NCBI GenBank assembly: GCA_900757295.1
Contig: CAAENH010000041.1
Span: forward strand, 1 to 14,255
Length of the DNA stretch: 14,255 nucleotides
Source: Bacilli bacterium
GTDB taxonomy: Bacteria > Bacillota_I > Bacilli_A > RF39 > UBA660
Reading direction: 5' to 3'
Part shown: in pieces, positions 1-7,409 of the stretch
How the letters are laid out: the number at the start of each line of letters is the position of its first letter
How positions within the stretch are numbered: the stretch's first letter is position 1
Translations under genes and position numbers: made by a program
The notes under the pieces: model-generated
Databases searched by the model: none
The model's input: only the letters and a program-made list of their open reading frames with translations
Told to the model about the DNA's origin: nothing

Positions 1-133
1 ACTAGAAGAAGAGGCAAAAGAAATGTTTAATAAGATAACTACAGAAGCAAAAAGTTATGATGAAGCATTATGTATTATAATGGATTATGTAGATGTTACA
101 GGAGAAGAAATATCAGAAGATGAAGAATATTGA
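1..133 (+). CDS. C-terminal end of an unknown acidic protein (5' truncated)
   Basis: An open frame enters from the left edge (first full codon at 2) and ends at TGA 131-133, giving 43 visible residues. The tail is very acidic and ends in EEISEDEEY. I recognise no domain. It is read in the same direction as the transfer genes but is separated from them by a probable terminator and the oriT-like repeats. It is therefore probably the last gene of a preceding operon of the same element. Codon use is like its neighbours. Confidence 0.6.
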   Translation, partial: LEEEAKEMFNKITTEAKSYDEALCIIMDYVDVTGEEISEDEEY

Positions 134-151
134 TAAAAATTAAGAAAATTT

Positions 152-182
152 GAGGATGTCTAAATGACTACCTCTATTTTTT
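152..182 (+). terminator. Probable intrinsic terminator after the first gene
   Basis: GAGG..GTC (152-160) pairs with GAC..CCTC (166-174) around a TAAAT loop. The stem has a 2-nt internal mismatch and is followed by TATTTTTT. It sits 18 bases after the TGA stop of the partial gene, where a rho-independent terminator would be expected. Confidence 0.55.
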
Positions 183-193
183 AAAGCACCCAG

Positions 194-272
194 CTAAAAG
201 CCACGCTTTTAGGCAGTTTTGGGGTGACAGTAGGTCGCCCTGATCCTGCAAAATTGCTTGAAGGCAATTTTG
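194..272 (+). other. oriT: Candidate origin of transfer (oriT): three tandem inverted repeats
   Basis: Three short hairpins lie in a row between the terminator and the relaxosome genes. CTAAAAGC/GCTTTTAG (194-201/205-212) is a perfect 8 bp stem with a 3-nt loop. GGGTGAC/GTCGCCC (222-228/234-240) is 7 bp with one G-T wobble. CAAAATTGC/GCAATTTTG (249-257/264-272) is a perfect 9 bp stem with a 6-nt loop. The stretch is also more GC-rich than the flanking genes and directly precedes the ribbon-helix-helix and relaxase genes, the usual place for oriT. I cannot identify the nick site. An RNA leader structure is the main alternative. Confidence 0.6.
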
Positions 273-300
273 ATTGATAAAGTGGGAGCAAGGAGGAAGT

Positions 301-765
301 TTGGAAAATAAAAAATCAAGTGAAAAATTAGAAAAATTAACTATAAGAATTTCAAAAAGTAAAAAAGAAATGCTAAAAAAGATGGTAGAAAAAAGTTCAT
401 ATAATAGTCTTTCTGAAATAGCAAGGGCAGGGATTGAAAAAGAACTAAATGTTGAAATGTATAAAGAAAGTTTGGATTTTATAGTAAAAGCATTAGATCA
501 AATGTTAGATGAAAAGTTAAAACCATTTATAGCAAGTCAAAGAAAAATAAATGCAAAATATTTAAGAACATCAGTAATAAACACATATTTGCAGGGAGAA
601 GTAATGTATAAATTACTAGGAGATGATATGCATAAGGAGTTCATAAATATGTTAAATAATGCTCGTAAAAAAGCCAATTATTATATATCACGAGACACAG
701 AAAAAATGAACAAACAGGATTTATATGATTTTTATACAATAGGAGAATTATATAGAAATGAATAA
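301..765 (+). CDS. Ribbon-helix-helix relaxosome accessory protein (MobC-like role)
   Basis: A 154-residue protein. Residues about 12-50 have the look of a ribbon-helix-helix DNA-binding fold: a short strand LTIRIS, a lysine-rich helix, then a second helix SLSEIARAGIEKEL. The rest is helical and charged. I place the start at TTG 301 because AGGAGG (291-296) lies 4 bases upstream; an in-frame TTG at 274 would put that site inside the gene. Its 3' end overlaps the relaxase start by 8 bases, so the two are translationally linked. By position and fold it probably binds the nearby inverted repeats and helps the relaxase load at oriT. The DNA-binding fold is read from the sequence; the relaxosome role is inferred from context. 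Confidence 0.72.
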   Translation: MENKKSSEKLEKLTIRISKSKKEMLKKMVEKSSYNSLSEIARAGIEKELNVEMYKESLDFIVKALDQMLDEKLKPFIASQRKINAKYLRTSVINTYLQGEVMYKLLGDDMHKEFINMLNNARKKANYYISRDTEKMNKQDLYDFYTIGELYRNE

Positions 766-1990
766 TATAATTTTCTTATTTGAAACATTTAATCCAAATA
801 AAAGAACTACATTTTTTAAACATAAAAATTATACAAATTATTTGGCATATAGTGAATATGCTATAAAAAATAAAAATACTGAACATGGATTATTTGGAAA
901 GATTGCAGATTTTCCAGATATAGAAAAAATGAAAGATATAGAGCCAGTAAATTCATATATAACTAATTTAGCATATAACAAAATGCCAATATTCAGATGT
1001 ACGATATCATTAGATGAATATGATGCAATAAGATTGGGGTATGATTCAAAAGAAAAATGGAAAGAACTTTTTGAAAGTAAGTTAATAAGTTTTGCTAAAA
1101 AAATGAATATAAAATATGAAGATTTACAATATGCAGGTGCTGTTCATTTAGAAAGTGGACATCCACATTTACAAGTAATGATGTGGAGTAAGCAAAAAGA
1201 AAAAATGAATTATTTTATAAAATATAATGTAATAAATAAAATGAAAGATGAATTTACTAATAGCATTTTTAGAGATGATTTATTACAATTATATAAGGAA
1301 AAGGATATTGCTAAAAAGAAGATAATACAAGAAAATATAACATTACAAAATTTGAAAAAAATAAGTAGTGATAGTAAATTTTTAAAAGACATGATGAGAT
1401 ATGAAAAAGATTATCAAAATAAGAAAATTATTCCACAAAGACTTAAATATAGAAATATAAAAAATATTGCATTAGATTTATTAGAATTAAGAAAATTATT
1501 AAAAGAAACAAGTGGAAGTATAAAATATCAATATTTAAAGAAGTATCCTGAAGTTATAAAAAAAGTAGATGATTTATCACAAAAAATTATTGAGAAGTCA
1601 TTAGATACACAAAAGCAAATTAATGAATATATATTGGCAAAACAGAAAATTATTACTTTTAAGTATAGTGATAAAAATAAAATTGAAGAAGCACAAAAAT
1701 TGGAAAAAGAAAAAGCAGAAGAAGAAATAAAAAAGATAATAGGAAATCAAATTTTGAATTTTGAGAGAGCCTTATTAAATCAAAAAATAGAAGATGATAA
1801 AACAATGTACTATAATGAAACTGAAAGTTTGATATGGAGAATATTTAATTGTGTTTATTTTTCAGCAAGACAAGAGGAAAAGTATGTGAAAAATTTTGAA
1901 ATAAAATATAAAAAACAATTATCTAAACAAGCAAAAAAAGATATTGCAATTAATAAAATGAATGCATCTAGTTTTAACTGGGAAAAATAA
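758..1990 (+). CDS. MobL/MobP2-type conjugative relaxase
   Basis: A 410-residue protein. The N-terminal half carries a HUH-type metal site: H130 followed by HPH (H135, H137) in HLESGHPHLQV. A tyrosine-rich stretch near the N terminus (NYTNYLAYSEYA, Y25/Y28/Y31) probably supplies the catalytic tyrosine. This order matches MobL-like relaxases of Bacillota plasmids and ICEs, which nick oriT, stay bound to the 5' end and are pumped into the recipient. The C-terminal half is lysine-rich and helical, with coiled-coil character, and has no primase or helicase domain that I can see. The gene overlaps the ribbon-helix-helix gene and is followed by a terminator-like hairpin. The frame is intact and holds no in-frame CGG. 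Family assignment is from motif and context only. Confidence 0.82.
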   Translation: MNNIIFLFETFNPNKRTTFFKHKNYTNYLAYSEYAIKNKNTEHGLFGKIADFPDIEKMKDIEPVNSYITNLAYNKMPIFRCTISLDEYDAIRLGYDSKEKWKELFESKLISFAKKMNIKYEDLQYAGAVHLESGHPHLQVMMWSKQKEKMNYFIKYNVINKMKDEFTNSIFRDDLLQLYKEKDIAKKKIIQENITLQNLKKISSDSKFLKDMMRYEKDYQNKKIIPQRLKYRNIKNIALDLLELRKLLKETSGSIKYQYLKKYPEVIKKVDDLSQKIIEKSLDTQKQINEYILAKQKIITFKYSDKNKIEEAQKLEKEKAEEEIKKIIGNQILNFERALLNQKIEDDKTMYYNETESLIWRIFNCVYFSARQEEKYVKNFEIKYKKQLSKQAKKDIAINKMNASSFNWEK

Positions 1991-1994
1991 TAAT

Positions 1995-2028
1995 GAACAT
2001 TTATTATAAAGTAGATGTTCTTTTAATT
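1995..2028 (+). terminator. Terminator-like hairpin between relaxase and T4SS operon
   Basis: GAACATTTA (1995-2003) pairs with TAGATGTTC (2012-2020) as a 9 bp stem with one wobble and an 8-nt loop, followed by TTTTAATTT. It lies just after the relaxase stop at 1988-1990. It may separate processing operons from the secretion operon or partly reduce readthrough. The U run is interrupted, so strength is uncertain. Confidence 0.5.
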
Positions 2029-2044
2029 TACATGAAAAGGAGGA

Positions 2045-4003
2045 ATGTGGAGTTCCAAAAAAGGAGAAAAAAACATTAATAGAAAAATTTTACTTATAAT
2101 AGCGATAATATTTAGTATAGGGATATGTGCTTATACATCTGTAAATTTACATTTTTTATTTAGTAAAGATTTTGAAAGTATGTTAAATTTGAATTTACAA
2201 GAGATAATAAAAACATTGTTCGCAGATAAAAGAATACTATTGATATTTATAATATTAGAAACTATAGTAATAACATTTTTATTATTATTTACAAATAAAA
2301 CTAAAAATATATATCATAGTAAAACAGTAAAATTAACAGATAAGATAGAAGTACCAGTGCCAGCAGGAGATGGGCAATATGGTACGGCTTGGTGGTTACA
2401 AAAAAAAGACTATGACAAGATATTTAATTACAATATAATTGATAGAAACAAGGAATATAAAGAAAGTTGTTTTGATTCAGGTGGAATAATAACTAATTTT
2501 GAAAGAAATGGAAATCTAGAAAAAATACATTTCATTGGAGATAATTTACATACGATTTTAATAGGTAGTTCAGGATCAGGAAAGTCAAGGTCAATTTTAA
2601 TTCCAAGTATAACAATGCTTGGGTTAGCATCAGAAAATATGCTAATTAGTGATGTAAAAGGTGAATTATATTTATATACAGCACCAAAATTAAAAGAACT
2701 TGGATATAATGTAATTGCATTAGATTTTATAAATTTTTTAAAAAGTAATCATTATAATTTTTTAGATTTAGTTATAAATGCAGTAGAAGATGATAATATT
2801 CCACTTGCTGAAAGTCTTGTAAATGATATTGTAAATATATTAGTAGAAAAGAATGATAAAACAGAGCCTATCTGGGTTAATGGAGAACAGAGTGTAATAA
2901 AAACAGCAATTATGGCTGTGGTACTTGAAAATAAAGGCAGAAGAGAATATCAAACTTTAACAAATGCTTATTATTTTGTGGCTGAAATGTTTAAAACAGC
3001 AGATGATGGTGAAATGTTAATTGACAAATATATGAAAAATAAAACAGCAGAAGATCCTATAAAAAAGTTTTTTGCAGTAGCAGGTACAGCACCATCAAAA
3101 ACAAGAGGAAGTTTTGTGGCGGCAGCACTTTCTACTTTACAAATGTTTGTAAGTGAATATGTTGCAGATACAATACAAAAATCAGATTTTGATTTAAGAG
3201 ATTTTGCAACAAAGAAAACAGTAATATACATTTTATTGAGTGACGATAAATTAACATATCATAAATTACGGTAGTCTATTAGTACAACAGTTATATACAG
3301 CAATTGTAGATAGCAGTAGAAATTCAGGAGGAGAGCTACCTATAAGAATGAATTTTATATTGGATGAATTTGCTAACTTTACAAAAATTGATACATTTCA
3401 GTCAATGCTAACAGTTTCAAGACGGTAGAAATTGCAGATTTACAATTGCAATTCAAAGTTTTGGACAACTAGAAGAAAAATACGGAAAAGAAGGAGCACA
3501 GAATATTTTAGACAATGCTACTCTAATATATTTAAAATCAAATAGTGTTGAAACAGCAACTAAAATATCAGACAAATTACGGAGTATATTCAGCACAAAG
3601 TTATGGTGAAAGTAGTAACACGAATATTAAATATGATAATAGTAGTAGCAGTATGAGTTTGATTTCTAGAAAGATGTTAACAGCAGATGAAGTGTTAAGA
3701 ATACAAAGTCCAATTATTTTAGTAATGATTGCAGGTGAATATTCAGCTATATTATATGTTCCAGATATATCAAAAATGTATTTTAATAAATTAAATGGAA
3801 TGGGAACAAAAGAAGAAAATAAGAAATTAAGAATTAAAAGAGAGGAAGAAAGACCAATAAGAGAAATTCAAAAGGTTAAAATATGGAACATTTGGGATGA
3901 AATAAATAATATGGATGAAGAAGATTTTGAAGAAAGACAGAATTTAAAAGAACTTCGTGAAAATTGGAGAGTAAGTAGGAAGAGAAAGGACAATGATGAA
4001 TAA
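2045..4003 (+). CDS. virD4: VirD4/TraG-type coupling ATPase, requires three +1 shifts at CGG
   Basis: Coupling protein that links the relaxase-DNA complex to the secretion channel. Read through three +1 shifts (CGG at 3269, 3423, 3580) it gives about 651 residues, a normal length for this family. It has two N-terminal membrane helices (about 14-34 and 63-83), Walker A GSSGSGKS at 174-181, then SDVKGELY, Walker B FILDEF near 437-442, and the downstream SRGRNCRFTIAIQ segment with its glutamine. Without the shifts the protein stops at residue 409, before Walker B. Two of the three CGGs are followed directly by TAG. The start is uncertain: ATG 2045 lies only one base after AAGGAGG, and an ATT at 2075 has a better-spaced AAGGAG. 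It heads the T4SS gene run and overlaps the next gene. No other damage is present in nearly 2 kb. Confidence 0.85.
3269..3271 (+). other. In-frame CGG, +1 shift site 1 (virD4)
   Basis: Codons run AAA TTA CGG TAG. Skipping the C gives TTA GGT AGT CTA TTA and restores KLGSLLVQQLY leading into Walker B. Zero-frame reading ends at TAG 3272-3274. Confidence 0.85.
3423..3425 (+). other. In-frame CGG, +1 shift site 2 (virD4)
   Basis: Codons run TCA AGA CGG TAG. Skipping the C gives TCA AGA GGT AGA AAT and restores the conserved SRGRNCRF segment of VirD4/TraG proteins. Zero-frame reading ends at TAG 3426-3428. Confidence 0.87.
3580..3582 (+). other. In-frame CGG, +1 shift site 3 (virD4)
   Basis: Codons run AAA TTA CGG AGT. 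Skipping the C gives AAA TTA GGA GTA TAT and continues ISDKLGVYSAQSYGE into the long final open segment of the coupling protein. Zero-frame reading meets TGA after six more codons. Confidence 0.85.
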
Positions 4004-4346
4004 AAATAAAGAAAAAATAAAAACAGCAATTAAGATTGGTTTAAGAATAATCTTATTTGTTGTTTTATTATTTGCAATGCAACAGATAGTTCATGCAGCA
4101 AGTTTTGAAGAAACTAAATTAGTTATAGGAACACAAAATTTAGTTAATGCAGTAATTAAATGGCTAACTGGTATAGGAATAACAATTTGTGGTGGTTATT
4201 TCATTTACTATGTTTATTGCCTAAAAACAAATGATGAGGGAGAAAGAAGAAGAAATATGCAAAATATTAAAACAACTTTAATATCAATGGTATTAATTAC
4301 TTGTGGTTTGGCACTTATAGATGTAATTCTTGGATTCTACAGATAA
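3996..4346 (+). CDS. Small VirB2/TrbC-like membrane protein, possible pilin
   Basis: About 116 residues. A hydrophobic N-terminal helix ends in VHAA, like a signal peptide cleavage site, and two more hydrophobic segments follow (around IKWLTGIGITICGGYFIYYVYC and TTLISMVLITCGLALIDVIL). The size and the signal-plus-two-helix plan match VirB2/TrbC-type pilin-like subunits, and the place between virD4 and the virB6-like gene fits. I prefer ATG 3996, which is 5 bases after AAAGGA; ATG 3993 is also possible. The gene overlaps the virD4 stop by 8 bases. A perfect AT-rich hairpin covers its stop codon. Homology to true pilins is not proven, since such proteins diverge strongly. Confidence 0.6.
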   Translation: MNKNKEKIKTAIKIGLRIILFVVLLFAMQQIVHAASFEETKLVIGTQNLVNAVIKWLTGIGITICGGYFIYYVYCLKTNDEGERRRNMQNIKTTLISMVLITCGLALIDVILGFYR

Positions 4347-4368
4347 AGAAAATTATTGAATTTTCTTT
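4345..4368 (+). repeat. Perfect 10 bp inverted repeat after the pilin-like gene
   Basis: AAAGAAAATT (4345-4354) and AATTTTCTTT (4359-4368) form a perfect 10 bp stem with a 4-nt ATTG loop. It starts inside the TAA stop of the pilin-like gene and ends 5 bases before the next ribosome binding site (GAGGTGA, 4374-4380). No U run follows, so it looks more like an mRNA-stability or processing hairpin than a terminator. Confidence 0.5.
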
Positions 4369-4386
4369 GAATAGAGGTGATAAAAA

Positions 4387-5230
4387 ATGGCAGATATGCT
4401 TGTAGAATTAATTCAAAAATTTATTGATGGATCAGAGGCAACACTAAATTCATTATTTAAAAGTATGGTGAATTTGGTGTTTTTTATAGAAAGAGAATTA
4501 AATAGCATACAAGTTCAGGGTGGCAGCAAAATAGATTTCAACGGAATATATCAAGTTGTATTTAATTATGCTTGTTTTATTTTAGTAATTGTATTTATTG
4601 CAAAATTAATAAAGATATATTTTTTACAAAATGATGGGGATGCAGAAAAAAATCCAATTCATTTAATTGTTGGAATGTTAAAAGCAGTAATAATTATGAT
4701 TTGTTGTAAAGAAATTTATGATATATTTGTCGGAATCACAAGTAGTTTTCTAAATAGCATTTTAGGTGCTATGCCCGTTAAAACGGTAAGTTTATCTGAA
4801 GTGTTAAGTGGAAATATTGCAGGAGGTATTTTTACAGCAGTAGCATGTTTAGTATTATTGATAACTTGGCTAGTTTTAATTTGTCAATTTATTATGAAGG
4901 GAATTGAAATGCTACTAATGAGAATGGGAATACCATTTGCAAGTATTCGGACTTTTAAATTCAGATGGAGGAGTATTTCCTGAATATATAAGAGGCTTTT
5001 TAATGACAGCATTTACATTGGTAATACAATTAACACTTATGAATTTGTCAATTTTAGTAACAATAAATGGACATTTAATTTATGCTATTGCAATAGCAAT
5101 AATATCAGTAAATACACCAATGATACTATCAAAATATTTGGTAAAACCAAATGGAAGCATTATAAATTCAGCAGGAAATACGGCACGTAATTTAAGGGCA
5201 TTGACACCAAGATTAAGAAGGAGGAGATAA
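4387..5230 (+). CDS. VirB6/TrbL-like polytopic channel protein, requires one +1 shift at CGG
   Basis: With a +1 shift at CGG 4948 this gives about 280 residues with five or six hydrophobic segments: two before the shift around 60-75 and 95-110, one near 145-165, and two or three after it. A basic tail PRLRRRR follows. That topology and its place downstream of the pilin-like gene match the VirB6/TrbL (PrgH/TrsL-type) inner channel of Gram-positive T4SS. Without the shift the protein ends at TGA 4981-4983, before its last membrane helices. The start ATG 4387 has GAGGTGA 6 bases upstream. The stop TAA 5228-5230 lies 2 bases from the next gene's unusual start. Role inferred from topology and context. 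Confidence 0.74.
4948..4950 (+). other. In-frame CGG, +1 shift site 4 (virB6-like)
   Basis: Codons run AGT ATT CGG ACT. Skipping the C gives AGT ATT GGA CTT TTA AAT and continues PFASIGLLNSDGGVFPEY into the remaining transmembrane helices. Zero-frame reading ends at TGA 4981-4983. Confidence 0.83.
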
Positions 5231-5232
5231 AA

Positions 5233-5830
5233 ATCGAAACTTTACAAGAAATAATACGAGTTTTAAGAAACATTGGCATCGCTATTGGAAGTGTAACATT
5301 TATTATCTTATTAATAAAAATGAGTGTAGAACCTGACAACAAAATGAAGTATATTAAATTAGCAAAAAATACAGTTATAGCAAGTATATTAATAACATTG
5401 TCACTAAGCCTTTTAGAAATTCCTAAAAGTTATTTTGGAACACCTACTGGAATTGCAGATGATGAAACAAGTGATATTACATTTGCTAAAATAGAAGATA
5501 AAGATTGTCAAAATAGAGAAGTTGTAAATATAGATGGAAAAAGATATGTTATAACAGATTCAAATAAAACAATTGCAGCATTAACTGACAATGAAGAATT
5601 ACATGAAGCCTTTGGACTATATTCTTCAGCTAAAGTAGTAGAAAATGTAAGTTATTTAAGACTATTTAATGACTGTCAAGGTTTTTGGAAAGGCTATTAT
5701 GCAGATATAGCATATTATAGAGATTCAGATGGATTTATTTTTCCTTCTAATTTTACATATCAAGATTATATAAATCATAAGGAAAATAATTCATTTGGTC
5801 GGAGGAGCAGGTGGAGGTGGTAGTAGATGA
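5233..5830 (+). CDS. Unknown T4SS-operon membrane protein with ATC start and one +1 shift at CGG
   Basis: About 198 residues: two membrane helices (about 14-29 and 45-60) and an exported or cytoplasmic domain with two cysteines (KDCQN, NDCQG), ending in a glycine-rich tail GGAGGGGSR after the +1 shift. The coding frame runs back past the first ATG (5320, no Shine-Dalgarno, would lose helix 1) to ATC 5233, which is 8 bases after AAGGAGG 5218-5224. No ATG, GTG or TTG exists in that stretch, so ATC is the likely start, probably coupled to the upstream stop. The shifted frame stops at TGA 5828-5830, overlapping the next ATG as ATGA. I do not recognise the family; the location suggests a T4SS channel or scaffold component. 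Confidence 0.7.
5800..5802 (+). other. In-frame CGG, +1 shift site 5 (5233 gene)
   Basis: Codons run TTT GGT CGG AGG. Skipping the C gives TTT GGT GGA GGA GCA and ends at TGA 5828-5830 in an ATGA overlap with the next gene. Zero-frame reading gives RRSRWRW and TAG 5821-5823. This site is near the protein end, so the protein evidence is weaker than elsewhere, but the restored overlap supports the shift. Confidence 0.7.
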
Positions 5831-6144
5831 AAAAAACTGTAAAAATACCATCGCAAATTAAATTGCAAACTGAATTTTTTGAAGGATATGGTATGGCTGA
5901 ATTAATAAAAAGTATTATTGCTTTGGCTATATCAAGTATAATTGCATATTGCATATATAAAATAACAAAAACCACTTTATTAGCAACATTCTTAGTTATA
6001 GGAAGTACAGCAATTTCAGTTGTATTTGTTACTAAAAATAGAAGTGGTTTTTCTTTAATGGATAATATAAAAAATATCGTAAAATATGAACTTATGCAAA
6101 AAGGGTATAAGTATGAAAGAGGGAATTTCAATAAAAGAGAATAA
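5827..6144 (+). CDS. prgI: PrgI/TrsC-like small T4SS membrane protein
   Basis: 105 residues. A polar N terminus (KKTVKIPSQIKLQTEFFEGYG) is followed by two hydrophobic helices (about 25-41 and 47-66) and a basic cytoplasmic tail with NIVKYELMQKGYKYER. This matches the PrgI family, small membrane proteins that precede VirB4 in Gram-positive conjugation systems and help hold the ATPase at the membrane. ATG 5827 follows GGAGGTGG (5813-5820) and overlaps the previous stop as ATGA. The next gene starts inside its 3' end. The frame is intact. Confidence 0.75.
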   Translation: MKKTVKIPSQIKLQTEFFEGYGMAELIKSIIALAISSIIAYCIYKITKTTLLATFLVIGSTAISVVFVTKNRSGFSLMDNIKNIVKYELMQKGYKYERGNFNKRE

Positions 6145-6724
6145 ATCATTAAATGAATTTTTAAATATTAGAAAAATTGAAGATAACTTTTTATATACAT
6201 TAGATAAACAAGTAATTTCTTTTATAAGAGTACACCCAATAAATACGGAATTATTTTCAGAAGAGGAACTTATACAAAAAATGAATAGTTCAAGTGTTGA
6301 GTTTAGTAATGAACAACAACCATATACTATTTTTATAATTCCTAGAAAAGTAGATATTGCAGATTTTATAAAAGAACAAGAAGATTTAAAGAAAAAATTA
6401 AAAGATGAGGCAAGTATAAGAATTGTTGAAAAAAGAATTATAGCAACACATGAAATGGTTGCAAATAAAAACATTATCGAAAATGAATTTTATCTATGTA
6501 TATGGGAGAATGCATCAGAGAATGTTGAAGAAAAATTAGAAAAAAGAGCAATAAACTGGAAAAATAGATTAAAACAATGTGATTTGGAATCTGAAATATT
6601 AGAGAAGACAGAAATTATATTATTAATTAAAAGTTTTACAATTCCAGAATTTGCTCGAAAGGAGAGTGTGGATTATGATGATAGCATCATAAAAATAAGG
6701 AGAAGTAGTGTTAAAAATAAATAA
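6113..6724 (+). CDS. TrsD-like protein, stand-alone counterpart of the VirB4 N-terminal region
   Basis: 203 residues, soluble, no membrane segment. In the pSK41/pGO1-type systems a PrgI-like protein (TrsC) is followed by a roughly 200-residue protein (TrsD) and then VirB4 (TrsE). This gene has the same size and place. The start at ATG 6113 has AAGGG about 7 bases upstream; an ATG at 6086 is in frame but lies deeper inside the PrgI gene. It overlaps the PrgI gene by 32 bases and the methyltransferase by 17. Residues 45-110 contain FIIPRKVDIADFIKEQ and a charged helix. No ATPase motif is seen. Assignment rests mainly on size and gene order. Confidence 0.58.
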   Translation: MKEGISIKENKSLNEFLNIRKIEDNFLYTLDKQVISFIRVHPINTELFSEEELIQKMNSSSVEFSNEQQPYTIFIIPRKVDIADFIKEQEDLKKKLKDEASIRIVEKRIIATHEMVANKNIIENEFYLCIWENASENVEEKLEKRAINWKNRLKQCDLESEILEKTEIILLIKSFTIPEFARKESVDYDDSIIKIRRSSVKNK

Positions 6725-7409
6725 TGTTTACAATATGGATTGTATGGAAGGAATAAAATTATTAGATGATAAAAGTATCGATTTAGTGATAATAGATCCG
6801 CCATATAAATTAAATTTAAGCAAATTAAAACATCCATCAAGTTTTAATAGTTATGCAAATGAACTATTAGATTTAAAGGATGGATTTGATTTAAAAGTAT
6901 TAGATTTATTAGTACAAAAAATGAAAAAGATAAATATATACATTTACTGTTCTAAAAGGCAGGTAAAGGAATTACTGGAATATTTTATGAATAAAGATTG
7001 TAATTATGAAATATTAACATGGCATAAAATGAATCCTAGTCCATTAACAAATAATAATTATTTGCCTGATACAGAATATGTAGTATTTGCAAGAGAAAAG
7101 GGAGTAAGGCTATATGGAAATTATCATACTAAAAGAAAATATTATATTTCAGGAGTAAATCAAGTCGACAAGAAAAAATGGAAACATCCAACTATAAAAC
7201 CATTACCGTTTATAGAAAATCACATAATAAATTCAAGTAACGAGGGTGATTTGATTTTAGATTGTTTTGCTGGAAGTGGCACAACTCTGGTTGGAGCAAT
7301 AAATCAAAATAGAAATTTTATAGGTTTTGAAATAAATAGCCAATATTATGAAATAGCAAAACAAAGAATAAAAGAAGCATTAGAAACAAAGGCAGGTGAT
7401 AAAAAATAA
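6708..7409 (+). CDS. Beta-class DNA amino-methyltransferase inside the T4SS operon
   Basis: 233 residues. The catalytic motif DPPY is at 30-33 near the N terminus and the S-adenosylmethionine motif FAGSGTT is at 187-193, preceded by HPTIKP. This order (catalytic before cofactor motif) is the beta class of N6-adenine or N4-cytosine methyltransferases; DPPY is usual in adenine enzymes. The start is GTG 6708 with AAGGAG 5 bases upstream. No restriction endonuclease is next to it, so it is an orphan enzyme, and it is placed between TrsD-like and virB4, overlapping both neighbours. It probably protects the element from restriction in a new host, but a regulatory role on the element is also possible. 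Target motif unknown. Confidence 0.85.
   Translation: MLKINNVYNMDCMEGIKLLDDKSIDLVIIDPPYKLNLSKLKHPSSFNSYANELLDLKDGFDLKVLDLLVQKMKKINIYIYCSKRQVKELLEYFMNKDCNYEILTWHKMNPSPLTNNNYLPDTEYVVFAREKGVRLYGNYHTKRKYYISGVNQVDKKKWKHPTIKPLPFIENHIINSSNEGDLILDCFAGSGTTLVGAINQNRNFIGFEINSQYYEIAKQRIKEALETKAGDKK

Noticed and set aside
3269..3428. TAG readthrough at CGG-TAG
   Set aside because: Reading through TAG stays in the wrong frame; the conserved Walker B and SRGRN segments are only in the +1 frame. The other five sites have no adjacent stop.
3545..4003. C-terminal virD4 segment as an independent gene
   Set aside because: Its first codons lie in the frame of an upstream stretch with no ribosome binding site, and its sequence is the direct continuation of the coupling protein.
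5775..6474. Two minus-strand open frames of 124 and 139 codons
   Set aside because: They are opposite the PrgI-like and TrsD-like genes, have hydrophobic low-complexity translations typical of the antisense of AT-rich genes, and lack ribosome binding sites.
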